32,493 nt of DNA from Roseateles sp. (lineage in GTDB: Bacteria > Pseudomonadota > Gammaproteobacteria > Burkholderiales > Burkholderiaceae_C). A program made the translations under genes and the position numbers. The notes beneath the pieces are model-generated. The model searched no databases. It was not told where the DNA came from and saw only the letters and a list, made by a program, of their open reading frames with translations. The stretch spans positions 1 to 32,493 of the forward strand of contig JACDQM010000015.1 in the NCBI GenBank assembly GCA_015657635.1. Reading direction: 5' to 3'. This document shows, in pieces, positions 16,627-24,035 of this stretch (position 1 is its first letter; each line of letters begins with the position of its first letter).

Positions 16627-17891
16627 TACTTGAGCAGGAAGAGAGAGAGGCTGGGGAACAGCGACAGCAGCACCAGCGCGACGCAACAGATGATGAAGAA
16701 GGGCAAGGTGACGAGGAACATCTTTCCGGGCTTGGCGCCGGTGACGGCAGCGGCCACGAAGAAGCTCAGGCCCACCGGCGGCGACATCAGGCCCAGCACC
16801 AGGTTGACCACCACCACCACGCCGAAGTGGCGCGGGTCGATGCCGTAGACCTCGGTGGCGATCGGCAGCAGGATGGGCACGGTCATGATCAGGCCGGGGA
16901 TGCCGTCGATCACGGTGCCGATCACCAGCAGGATCACATTGGTGAGCAGCAGAAAGCTGACCGGGTCCTTGGCCACCGACTGGATCCAGCCGGCCGCCGC
17001 CTGCGGCACGCCGCCGTAGATCAGCAGCCAGGAGAACACCGCGGCGGCCGCCACCAGGAACAGCACGATGGCCGAGTAGACGGCGGCACGCAGCAGGATC
17101 TGCGGCAGCATCGAGAAGCGGAACTCGCGCGTCACATAACGCCCCACCAACGCGGACACCACCGCGCCCACCGCAGCCGACTCGGTCGGGTTGGCAATGC
17201 CGCCCAGGATGGAGCCGACGATGACGATGGGGATCAGCAGCGTCGGCGAGGCGCTGACGATGGTGTGCACGCGCTGGCGCAGCGTGCGCGGCTCGCTGCG
17301 CGGGTAGTTGTAGATCAGGCCCATGCAGGCGATCACCACGAAGAACAGCAGGGTCAGCAGGATGCCGGGCAGGATGCCGGCCATCAGCATGTCGCCCACC
17401 GCCACCTGGGCCAGCACGCTGTAGACCACGAACATCACCGAGGGCGGAATGATCGGACCCAGCATGCCGCCGTAGACAGTGACGCCGGCGGCGAAGGTCT
17501 TGTCGTAGCCCGCCTTCTCCATCTCGGGCACCATGATCTTGGACATGATGGCCACCTGCGCGGTGGCCGAGCCGATGATGGAGGCCAGCATCATGTTCGC
17601 CAGGATGTTGACGTAGGCCAGGCCGCCGCGCACCGAGCCGACGAAGCCCATCGCCAGCGCCACCAAGCGCCGCGTGATGCCGCCGCTGCTCATGATCTCG
17701 CCGATCAGAATGAAGAGCGGGATCGCGATCAGGCCGTAGCTGTCCACGCCGCCGAACATCTGGCTGGGGAAGGACTGCAGCAGCACCGGGTTGCCGGTGC
17801 TGAAGATGTAGACGATGCCCGACAGGCACAGGCAGACGCCGATGGGCACGCCCAGCAGCATCACGGCAAGAAAGAACAGGCTGGTGATCAT
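16626..17891 (-). CDS. dctM: TRAP transporter large permease, DctM family
   Basis: A 421-residue integral membrane protein with about 12 helices that couples sodium- or proton-driven uptake to the DctP-bound solute. Typical motifs are LLGVPIGVCLCLSGIVY near the start, SYGLIAIPLFILIGEIMSSGGI, GGLAYVNILANMMLASIIGSATA, GVTVYGGMLGPIIPPSVMFVVYSVLAQ and, near the C-terminus, GLMSPPVGLSFFVAAAVTG. The length is standard. It begins 33 nt after dctQ; the start is the ATG at 17891. Its TAG stop is directly followed by the 115-bp palindrome, which may terminate or stabilise the dctQM message before dctP. Confidence 0.94.
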   Translation of the reverse strand: MITSLFFLAVMLLGVPIGVCLCLSGIVYIFSTGNPVLLQSFPSQMFGGVDSYGLIAIPLFILIGEIMSSGGITRRLVALAMGFVGSVRGGLAYVNILANMMLASIIGSATAQVAIMSKIMVPEMEKAGYDKTFAAGVTVYGGMLGPIIPPSVMFVVYSVLAQVAVGDMLMAGILPGILLTLLFFVVIACMGLIYNYPRSEPRTLRQRVHTIVSASPTLLIPIVIVGSILGGIANPTESAAVGAVVSALVGRYVTREFRFSMLPQILLRAAVYSAIVLFLVAAAAVFSWLLIYGGVPQAAAGWIQSVAKDPVSFLLLTNVILLVIGTVIDGIPGLIMTVPILLPIATEVYGIDPRHFGVVVVVNLVLGLMSPPVGLSFFVAAAVTGAKPGKMFLVTLPFFIICCVALVLLSLFPSLSLFLLK

Positions 17892-17924
17892 GAAGGGGGC
17901 CTCTGCTGCTGCGCGCCGCGCCGT

Positions 17925-18548
17925 TCAGTTGACGGTTTCCTCGGCGCTGCCGAGGTCGAAGCCGGCGATCGTGGCGCGCGGCTGCAGGCCGAGGTCTTCC
18001 ACCAGATTGGCGGCCGCATGCGTGCTGAAGCCCAAGGCGAACAGCGGCAGGATCAGCTGCACCAGCCAGGTCGGCCAGTTCAGCGTCTGCGTGCGCTCGG
18101 TGTAGAGAAAGTTGAAGCTCTCGGCCGCATATTCCCTGGCATCGAAGCCGTAGCGCGCAATGCCCAGCGGGTCCATCCACAGCCAGCACATCGCCAGCAT
18201 CGCCAGGCCGAAGATCAGCACGCCCGCCGTGGCCAGCGCCTTGACGCGGCGCGCCATGCGCTCGCCCAGGTAGTCGGTCAGCAGCGTGACCGCGAAGTCC
18301 AGGCGCAGCCGCGTCATCGCCGAGGCGCCGACGAAGCACAGCCACACCACCAGGTAGACCGCTGCCTCGTCCACCCAGTAGATCGGCACACCGCTGTAGC
18401 GGGTGACGACGTTGAGCAGGATCGTCAGCGTCAGCGCGCCCATCAGCAGCATCAGCGCGACGCGCTCGACGCGCAGGATCGCAGCCGAAGCCTGCTGCAG
18501 CCAGCGGGCCCAACCATGTAGGCGTTTGACGTGAACAGCGTCTTGCAT
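17925..18548 (-). CDS. dctQ: TRAP transporter small permease, DctQ family
   Basis: A 207-residue membrane protein with four predicted helices: at about 25-45 (RVALMLLMGALTLTILLNVVTRY), 56-75 (DEAAVYLVVWLCFVGASAM), 95-120 (ALATAGVLIFGLAMLAMCWLW) and 155-180 (LVQLILPLFALGFSTHAAANL). The NVVTRY...W.DE.A pattern and GASAMTRLRLDF are the family signature. I chose ATG 18548 (MQDAVHVKRLH), because the upstream frame runs into the preceding gene and is low-complexity. It lies 52 nt after the DHDPS-type gene and 33 nt before dctM. DctQ is the essential but poorly conserved partner of DctM. Confidence 0.9.
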   Translation of the reverse strand: MQDAVHVKRLHGWARWLQQASAAILRVERVALMLLMGALTLTILLNVVTRYSGVPIYWVDEAAVYLVVWLCFVGASAMTRLRLDFAVTLLTDYLGERMARRVKALATAGVLIFGLAMLAMCWLWMDPLGIARYGFDAREYAAESFNFLYTERTQTLNWPTWLVQLILPLFALGFSTHAAANLVEDLGLQPRATIAGFDLGSAEETVN

Positions 18549-18600
18549 GGGGCTGGGCCTGTGCTGGGAGGTGGCGGGGGTGGCTGTGCTGGGCGGGCGC

Positions 18601-19515
18601 TCAGTCCACCGAGCGGTATTGCTCGGGGCGGGTGGCCAGCGCCTTCTGCACCACGGCGGTGACGAACTCGCGCTCGGCGCCAATCAGCGGCAGGCGCGGG
18701 CGGCGCATGTGCTCGCTGCCCACACCGACGAGGGCATCGATCAGCTTGAGGTTCTGCACCAGCTTGTTGGACACGTCCAGATGCAGCATTGGCGTCATCC
18801 ACTGATAGAGCTTCAGCGCCTCGGCCCACTGGCCGGCCTTCATCAAGTCATACAGCGCGACGGTCTCGCGCGGGAAGGCACAACCCACGCCGGCCAGCAG
18901 GCCGTCGCAGCCCAACGCAAGGCCCTCAAACGCCAGGTCATCGACGCCCAGGAAGAGCTGGTAGCGATCGCCCAGGGCATTGCGCAGATCGGTGATGCGG
19001 CGGATGTCGCCGGTGCTTTCCTTGATCGCCTCGATCCACTTGCAATCGGCCAACTCCTGCATGTGCTCGGGCTTCAGATCGACGCGGTAGGCCACCGGGT
19101 TGTTGTAGACCATCACCGGCTTCTGCGCGGCTTCGGCCATGGTGCGCACGTTCAGCATCGCTTCGCGCGCATCGGCCACATAGATCACCGAGGGCATCAC
19201 CATGTAACCCGCCACGCCGGCCTTGTTGCAGGCCTCGATATAGCGCAGCGCCTCGCGGGTGCTGGTCTCGGAGACATTGGCCAGCACGGGGATGCGGCCG
19301 TCGGCCGCTTCCAGCGCAATGCGCGCGACCTCGACCTTTTCCTCCAGCGTCAGCGTGCTGGCCTCGCCCAGCGAGCCGCAGGTCACCAGGCCGTGGATGC
19401 CGTTGCGGATCTGGAAATCGATGTGCTTGGCCGTGCCTGCCGCATCGATGCGCTCATCGGCGAAAAACTTGGTGGTGACGGCCGGGAAGATGCCGGTCCA
19501 GCGGGCTTGACTCAT
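18601..19515 (-). CDS. Dihydrodipicolinate synthase/KDG-aldolase superfamily enzyme
   Basis: A 304-residue class I TIM-barrel lyase/dehydratase. The Schiff-base Lys165 lies in EAIKESTGD, Tyr137 in MVYNNPVAY, and the carboxylate loop is CGSLGEASTL (46-55). It is too divergent from housekeeping DapA for lysine synthesis. The N-terminal WTGIFPAVTTKF, the pattern VMPSVIYVADAREA and the GVDDLAFEG loop resemble pyrroline-4-hydroxy-2-carboxylate deaminase (hydroxyproline route), although L-2-keto-3-deoxyarabonate dehydratase is also possible. Both yield alpha-ketoglutarate semialdehyde, the proposed substrate of the ALDH 3 kb downstream. It is the first gene of the locus, with AGGAG 9 nt before the ATG, and has the palindromic operator candidate about 57 nt upstream. 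The subfamily is not certain. Confidence 0.8.
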   Translation of the reverse strand: MSQARWTGIFPAVTTKFFADERIDAAGTAKHIDFQIRNGIHGLVTCGSLGEASTLTLEEKVEVARIALEAADGRIPVLANVSETSTREALRYIEACNKAGVAGYMVMPSVIYVADAREAMLNVRTMAEAAQKPVMVYNNPVAYRVDLKPEHMQELADCKWIEAIKESTGDIRRITDLRNALGDRYQLFLGVDDLAFEGLALGCDGLLAGVGCAFPRETVALYDLMKAGQWAEALKLYQWMTPMLHLDVSNKLVQNLKLIDALVGVGSEHMRRPRLPLIGAEREFVTAVVQKALATRPEQYRSVD

Positions 19516-19560
19516 GGTTTGCTGCTCCTGTTGCGCCTCGGGACGCGGCGCTTGGATTTA

Positions 19561-19590
19561 AATATATCAGCAGTATTTCAGCGAAATACT
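19561..19590 (-). promoter_or_regulatory. Putative promoter and perfect palindromic operator of the TRAP/ALDH locus
   Basis: AGTATTTC (19572-19579), AGC, GAAATACT (19583-19590) is a perfect 8-bp inverted repeat with a 3-bp spacer. On the minus strand it lies just upstream of an A/T-rich TATATT (19566-19561), a plausible -10 for the DHDPS-type gene. It would thus cover the -35/spacer region, as expected for a repressor site. The form suits a dimeric GntR- or IclR-type regulator, but no regulator gene is in the window. Confidence 0.6.
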
Positions 19591-19702
19591 AGAGTAAACG
19601 CGCAGAGCAGGGCTGGCCGCATCCGAGGGCGTTGGCGCATTTCGGGACAGTCGGCGGGGCCTTGCCGCAGCGGGCCTGCCATCAGCAAGAACAGAGGCGG
19701 CC

Positions 19703-19810
19703 GAATCAGGTCGTCTGGGTGTTCTGTGCAGCGAAGTAAAGGAGGAGCCAGCGCCTGCAAGGCGCTGGCGGGGGACATGAGCGGAACAGAGCACGCAGAC
19801 GGCCTGATTC
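19703..19810. repeat. 108-bp inverted-repeat structure with nested hairpin
   Basis: The arm 19703-19727 (GAATCAGGTCGTCTGGG...) pairs with 19786-19810 (...ACGCAGACGGCCTGATTC) at 22 of 25 positions, or 24 of 25 with G-U pairs. Inside is a perfect 9-bp hairpin, GCCAGCGCC/GGCGCTGGC (19747-19755 and 19761-19769, loop TGCAA). It lies in the 400-bp space between topB and the DHDPS-type gene, which holds no credible gene. It may be a structured RNA, a protein-binding site or a mobile repeat; only one copy is in this window. Confidence 0.6.
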
Positions 19811-19844
19811 CGCTCGCGCTGCGCAGCACAGCACAGAAGGCAAA

Positions 19845-19898
19845 CGACCCGATACCGCCTCTCGGCCGTATCGGGTCGCGCGGGCCTCAAAGGGCCCG
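19845..19898 (-). terminator. Two hairpins after topB, possible terminator
   Basis: CGACCCGATAC (19845-19855) and GTATCGGGTCG (19868-19878) form a perfect 11-bp stem; read on the minus strand it is followed by TTTGCCTT, a weak T-run. A second 6-bp stem, CGGGCC/GGCCCG (19881-19886 and 19893-19898), precedes it. Both lie within 75 bp of the topB stop, which suits a transcription end for topB. The poor T-run leaves this as probable rather than sure. Confidence 0.55.
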
Positions 19899-19915
19899 GA
19901 GTAATGGCATCAAGC

Positions 19916-22507
19916 TCAGGTCTTAGCGCTCTTCTTCGCGGCTGCCTTCTTGGCCGGCACCTTGGCGGCGCGCGGCTCGAACTCGAACATCACCTTGCCT
20001 TCCTTCTTGTCGTAGGCCAGGAAGGCCTTGAACTTGCGGCGGGTCTTGTTGGAGACGAAGTTCTCCAGCAGATCGGTCTTGCCAGCGCTCAGCAGCTTTT
20101 GCATCTGCTCGGCCTCGATGGGCTGCTGCAGGATGATCTTGCCGCTCTTGAAATCGCAGGTGACGTTGGCACCGACCGCGTGCTCGCAGACGTAGTTCGA
20201 GCCATGGTCATAGACATGGCCCTGGCACTTGGGGCAGGCGCCCAGCGACGCCTGGCCGCTGAAGTCCACCGGTTCGCCGGACTCGGCCGCCTTCTTGGCG
20301 TCCTCGCCAAAGTCGAACTCCAGCTTCCAGTTGGCGATTTCGTCGTCATAGACCAGGGCCAGCTCGGCCGTGAAGGGCCAGCCCGCCTTGGAGCGGAAGC
20401 CTTCCAGTGGACCGATCTTCTTGTCAGCCAGGAACTGCTCCACCTCATGCAGTTCGAAGCTGCGGCCGCCGGGGATCTTGCCGATCGAGAAGCCGCAGCC
20501 CTCCGAGCTTCCGTCCTTGCCGGTGCAGGTGAAACGGCGGTAGTTCTCCTTCACGACGCCGCCGCATTTCGGACAGGGCGCCTTCAGCGTGGCGTAATCG
20601 CCGGGGATGGTGTCGCGGTCGTAGGACTTGGCCTTTTGCACGACCTTCTCGGTCATCGCGGCGATCTCGGCCATGAAGGCGTCGCGATTCAGGCGGCCCT
20701 TCTCCATCTCGGCCAGCTTGAACTCCCAGTCGCCGGTCAGCTCGGGGCGGGTCAGCTCCTGCACATCCAGGCCGCGCAGCAAGGTCATCAGCTGGAAGGC
20801 CTTGGCAGTGGGGATCAGCTCGCGGCCCTCGCGCAGCATGTACTTCTCGGTCAGCAGACCTTCGATGGTGGCGGCGCGCGTAGCTGGCGTGCCCAGGCCC
20901 TTCTCAGCCATGGCTTCGCGCAGCTCGTCGTCGTCGATCAGCTTGCCCGCGCCTTCCATCGCCGACAGCAGTGTGGCTTCCGTGTAGCGCGCCGGAGGCT
21001 TGGTCTGCAGGGCCTTCACGTCCACGCTCTCGGTCGCCACCATCTCGCCCGGTGCCACGGCCACCAGATTGGCGTCGTCTTCCTGCACTTCCTTGCCGTA
21101 GACGGCCAGCCAGCCCGGCTTGACCAGCACCTTGCCGTTGGTCTGGAAGCTGAATTCCTTACCCACGGCCTTCACCGTGCTGATGCGCGTCGTCACCTGA
21201 AACTCGGCCGGCGGGAAGAACACCGCCAGGAAGCGCTTGACCACCAGGTCGTAGAGCTTGGCCTCGATGTCGGTCAGGCTCTTGGGCGCCTGCAAGGTCG
21301 GGATGATCGCAAAGTGATCCGAGACCTTGGCGTTGTCGAAGACCTTCTTGGTGGGCTTGATGTAGCCGTTCTTGATCGCAGTCTTGGCATGCGCCGCCAG
21401 TTCGCGCAGCGGACCCGGCAGGTCTTCGCTGGCAATCATCTCGGCGGTCTGCTTGGCCACGGCCAGGTAGTCCTCGGGCAGGAAACGCGAGTCGGTTCGC
21501 GGGTAGGTCAGCACCTTGTGCTTTTCATACAGCGCCTGGGCCAGGCTCAGGGTGGTCTTGGCCGAGAAGCCGAAGCGCGAGTTCGCTTCGCGCTGCAGCG
21601 TGGTCAAGTCGTAGAGGCCGCCGCAGCTGCTGGTGGTGGGCTTGCTCTCTTCGGTCACCGAGGCCGGCTGGCCCTTCACCGCCGCCGCGATCGCGTCGGC
21701 ATCGGCGCGGTTCCAGAGTCGGTCGGCGCGCGCTTCCGCGTCCTCGCCCTTCTTGAACTTGGGATCGAACCACTTGCCCTCGTACTGCCCGGCCTGGGCA
21801 TCGAAGGTGCCGCGCACTTCCCAGTAGTCGCGGAAGACATGCTTGCGGATCTTTTCCTCGCGCTCGACCACGATGGACAGCGTGGGCGTCTGCACCCGGC
21901 CGACGGTGGTCAGGAAGAATCCGCCATCGCGCGAGTTGAAGGCCGTCATCGCACGCGTGCCGTTGATGCCCACCAGCCAGTCGGCCTCGGAGCGGCAGCG
22001 CGCCGCATCGGCCAGCGGCAGCATCTGCGCATCACCGCGCAGCTTGTCGAAACCGTCGCGGATCGCCTGCGGCGTCATCGACTGCAGCCACAGGCGCTGC
22101 ACCGGCTTGTTGATCGCGGCCTTGGCCGTGCCGGCGTACTGCACGATCAGGCGGAAGATCAGCTCACCCTCGCGGCCCGCGTCACAGGCATTGATCAGGC
22201 TGCTGACGTCCTTGCGGCGGATCAGCTTGACCAGGGCGTTGAGCCGGCCCTTGCTCTTGTCGATCGGGTTGAGGTCGAAGTGCGGTGGGATCACCGGCAG
22301 ATTGGCGAAGCTCCACTTGCCGCGTTTGACATCGAACTCCTCCGGCGCCTTGATCTCGACCAGATGGCCGACGGCGGAGCTGACGACGTAGCCCTCGCTC
22401 TCGAAGTATTCGTCGTGCTTCTCGAACTTGCCCGCGGTGGGCGTCAGCGCACGCACGATGTCCTGCGCTACAGAAGGCTTCTCGGCAATGATCAGTGCTT
22501 TGCTCAT
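19916..22507 (-). CDS. topB: DNA topoisomerase III (type IA)
   Basis: An 863-residue type IA topoisomerase that passes and decatenates single strands. The toprim domain starts KALIIAEKPSVAQDIVRAL, with the acidic motif NACDAGREGELIFR (about 106-119). EADWLVGINGTRAMT and TVGRVQTPTL follow. The nucleophile Tyr335 is in LTYPRTDSRFLPEDY. The C-terminal third carries two cysteine clusters, at 645/648/661/671 (CPKCGG...CTGKD...CGFSIG) and 758/761/774/784, fitting topoisomerase C-terminal zinc/repeat domains. A lysine/alanine-rich tail ends the protein. E. coli TopB has 653 residues, so the extra length lies in the C-terminal DNA-binding part, a form common in Burkholderiales. It starts at ATG 22507 and diverges from the SET gene across a Z-DNA-prone spacer. 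Confidence 0.94.
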   Translation of the reverse strand: MSKALIIAEKPSVAQDIVRALTPTAGKFEKHDEYFESEGYVVSSAVGHLVEIKAPEEFDVKRGKWSFANLPVIPPHFDLNPIDKSKGRLNALVKLIRRKDVSSLINACDAGREGELIFRLIVQYAGTAKAAINKPVQRLWLQSMTPQAIRDGFDKLRGDAQMLPLADAARCRSEADWLVGINGTRAMTAFNSRDGGFFLTTVGRVQTPTLSIVVEREEKIRKHVFRDYWEVRGTFDAQAGQYEGKWFDPKFKKGEDAEARADRLWNRADADAIAAAVKGQPASVTEESKPTTSSCGGLYDLTTLQREANSRFGFSAKTTLSLAQALYEKHKVLTYPRTDSRFLPEDYLAVAKQTAEMIASEDLPGPLRELAAHAKTAIKNGYIKPTKKVFDNAKVSDHFAIIPTLQAPKSLTDIEAKLYDLVVKRFLAVFFPPAEFQVTTRISTVKAVGKEFSFQTNGKVLVKPGWLAVYGKEVQEDDANLVAVAPGEMVATESVDVKALQTKPPARYTEATLLSAMEGAGKLIDDDELREAMAEKGLGTPATRAATIEGLLTEKYMLREGRELIPTAKAFQLMTLLRGLDVQELTRPELTGDWEFKLAEMEKGRLNRDAFMAEIAAMTEKVVQKAKSYDRDTIPGDYATLKAPCPKCGGVVKENYRRFTCTGKDGSSEGCGFSIGKIPGGRSFELHEVEQFLADKKIGPLEGFRSKAGWPFTAELALVYDDEIANWKLEFDFGEDAKKAAESGEPVDFSGQASLGACPKCQGHVYDHGSNYVCEHAVGANVTCDFKSGKIILQQPIEAEQMQKLLSAGKTDLLENFVSNKTRRKFKAFLAYDKKEGKVMFEFEPRAAKVPAKKAAAKKSAKT

Positions 22508-22566
22508 GGTTCTTTCTTTACAGCCTTCGGACAGACCCTGCCCATCAGCTGCCTACAATCCGGCCT

Positions 22567-22607
22567 CGCGCGCACGCACACGCACACATGTACACACGCG
22601 CGCACAC
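22567..22607. other. 41-nt perfect pyrimidine-purine alternation (Z-DNA-prone)
   Basis: Every position from 22567 to 22607 alternates pyrimidine and purine, made of CG and CA/TG steps with a central CACATGTACAC. Such tracts adopt left-handed Z-DNA under negative supercoiling. It lies in the 129-bp spacer between the divergent topB and SET genes, 29 bp before the SET start. A TACAAT hexamer at 22554-22559 could be the -10 of the SET gene, placing the tract at the start of its transcript. Function is inferred only. Confidence 0.7.
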
Positions 22608-22636
22608 CCATGAATTCAATGTAACCAAGTCGAGAG

Positions 22637-23113
22637 ATGACGCAAGACGACCCGCTCAGCCCCCGTTCCGGCCGACGCATCCAGGTGCGGCGCTCCGGTG
22701 TCCACGGCCGCGGCGTGTACGCGATCGCGTCCATCGAGGCGGGCGACACTCTGATCGAGTACACCGGCGAGCGCATCGACTGGGACGAGGCGCTGCGCCG
22801 CCATCCGCACGACCCCAAGCAGCCCAACCATACCTTCTACTTCCACCTCGACACCGGCCAGGTGATTGACGCGCTGCACGGTGGCAACAGCTCGCGCTGG
22901 ATCAATCACAGCTGCGAGCCCAACTGCGAGGCCGAAGAGGACAAGGGCCGTGTCTTCATCAAGGCGCTGCGCGACATCCAGCCGGGCGAAGAGCTGTTCT
23001 ACGACTACGGCCTTGTCATTGATGAGCGCTACACGGCCAAGCTGAAGAAGGAGTTCGCCTGCTATTGCGGCAGCCCGTTCTGCCGTGGCACGATGCTGAC
23101 GCCGAAGAAGTAG
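22637..23113 (+). CDS. SET-domain protein with post-SET cysteine motif
   Basis: A 158-residue stand-alone SET-domain protein, the fold of SAM-dependent lysine methyltransferases. The domain starts with GVHGRGVYA (21-29). EYTGERIDWDEALRR follows, and the SAM/lysine site is at 84-97 (NSSRWINHSCEPNC). GEELFYDYGL carries the catalytic-type Tyr124. A post-SET zinc motif CYCGSPFCRG (Cys142, Cys144, Cys149) closes the protein, a feature best known from eukaryotic histone methyltransferases. The substrate in bacteria is not known. Start: ATG 22637, with GAGAG just upstream. The biotin ligase gene follows after 51 nt on the same strand, and topB diverges. Enzymatic activity is not proven, but no key residue is missing. 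Confidence 0.9.
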   Translation: MTQDDPLSPRSGRRIQVRRSGVHGRGVYAIASIEAGDTLIEYTGERIDWDEALRRHPHDPKQPNHTFYFHLDTGQVIDALHGGNSSRWINHSCEPNCEAEEDKGRVFIKALRDIQPGEELFYDYGLVIDERYTAKLKKEFACYCGSPFCRGTMLTPKK

Positions 23114-23164
23114 TCCTCAGGCGGCAACAACGCTCACCCTCAAGAAAATCGTTCAGGCACGCGC

Positions 23165-24022
23165 ATGGTCGAACACCAACAATGGGGCGTCGAAGCCCTG
23201 TGGCAGGAGCTGGAGCCCCTGCTGCCCGGTATCAGCATCGAGGTGCTGGCGCGGGTCGGCTCCACCAATAGCGCCTTGCTGGAGCGCGTGCGCAACGAAG
23301 ACCGCAACCCCGGCGAGCGCAGCCCCTACGGCCGCCGCGCCAATGACCTGCAGCCCTGCCTGCTGGTGGCCGAGCACCAGACCCATGGCCGCGGCCGCAT
23401 GGGGCGCAGCTGGCACTCCAGCAGCAACAGTTCGCTGACCTTCTCGCTGGCGCTGCCGATGACGCTGACCGACTGGTCGGGCCTGTCGCTGGTGGTCGGC
23501 GCCGTGATCGCCGAAGCGCTGGACGCGAGCGGCCCGCAGGCGCCACGCCTGCAGCTGAAATGGCCCAACGACATCTGGCTGGACGGCCGCAAGCTGGGCG
23601 GCATCCTGATCGAGACGGTGCCGGCCGGCAGCCAGCGCATCGCCATCATCGGCATCGGCCTGAACATTGCCGCGCCGGCCAGCCCGGCGAGCGACAACGG
23701 TTTCCAGACCGGCTATGCCAGCCTGGACGAATTGCTGCCCGGCATCAGCGCGCCCGAGGTTCTGAAGCGCATCGCCCGCCCGCTGATCGAGGCGCTGCAG
23801 GCCTTTGCGCAAGGCGGCTATGCGGCCTGGCAGCCAGCCTTCACGCGCCGCGACCTGCTGCTAGGCCAGCCGGTGACGGCAGGCGCGCTCGAGGGCATGG
23901 CGCGCGGCACCAACGCGCAAGGCGAGCTGCTGATCGAGACCGCGGCCGGCCTGCAGACCGTCACCGGCGGCGAGATCAGCGTCAGGCTGAGCCCCAACGC
24001 CGGCAGCGGCGGCGCACGCTGA
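23165..24022 (+). CDS. birA: Biotin--[acetyl-CoA-carboxylase] ligase
   Basis: A 285-residue biotin protein ligase that activates biotin with ATP and attaches it to acetyl-CoA carboxylase BCCP and other carriers. The biotinoyl-AMP loop is HGRGRMGRSW (74-83), the active-site lysine is Lys132 in LKWPNDIWLDGRKLGGILIE, and GIGLNI follows. The C-terminal SH3-like domain covers about 230-275. There is no N-terminal helix-turn-helix, so it is a class I enzyme without the bio-operon repressor function of E. coli BirA. It begins 51 nt after the SET gene and lies 13 nt before the SPOR-type gene. In related genomes a coaX gene often sits between birA and the SPOR gene; it is absent here. Confidence 0.93.
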   Translation: MVEHQQWGVEALWQELEPLLPGISIEVLARVGSTNSALLERVRNEDRNPGERSPYGRRANDLQPCLLVAEHQTHGRGRMGRSWHSSSNSSLTFSLALPMTLTDWSGLSLVVGAVIAEALDASGPQAPRLQLKWPNDIWLDGRKLGGILIETVPAGSQRIAIIGIGLNIAAPASPASDNGFQTGYASLDELLPGISAPEVLKRIARPLIEALQAFAQGGYAAWQPAFTRRDLLLGQPVTAGALEGMARGTNAQGELLIETAAGLQTVTGGEISVRLSPNAGSGGAR

Positions 24023-24035
24023 TACGCTAGCGCCC

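Noticed and set aside
18601-19515. Housekeeping dapA (4-hydroxy-tetrahydrodipicolinate synthase)
   Set aside because: The key Lys and Tyr are shared across the superfamily, but the sequence around GXXGE, the TRAP/ALDH context and the lack of lysine genes point to a catabolic member.
19737-19919. Small plus-strand frame starting at 19777 after GGAGG
   Set aside because: The SD-like sequence is 30 nt away and lies within the inverted-repeat structure; the product shows no known motif and crosses two hairpins.
19904-22624. Very long open frame on the plus strand opposite topB (about 900 codons)
   Set aside because: High-GC genes leave antisense frames open. The product is low-complexity (Gly/Leu/Gln/Arg/His-rich) with no domain, while the minus strand encodes an intact topoisomerase with catalytic residues.
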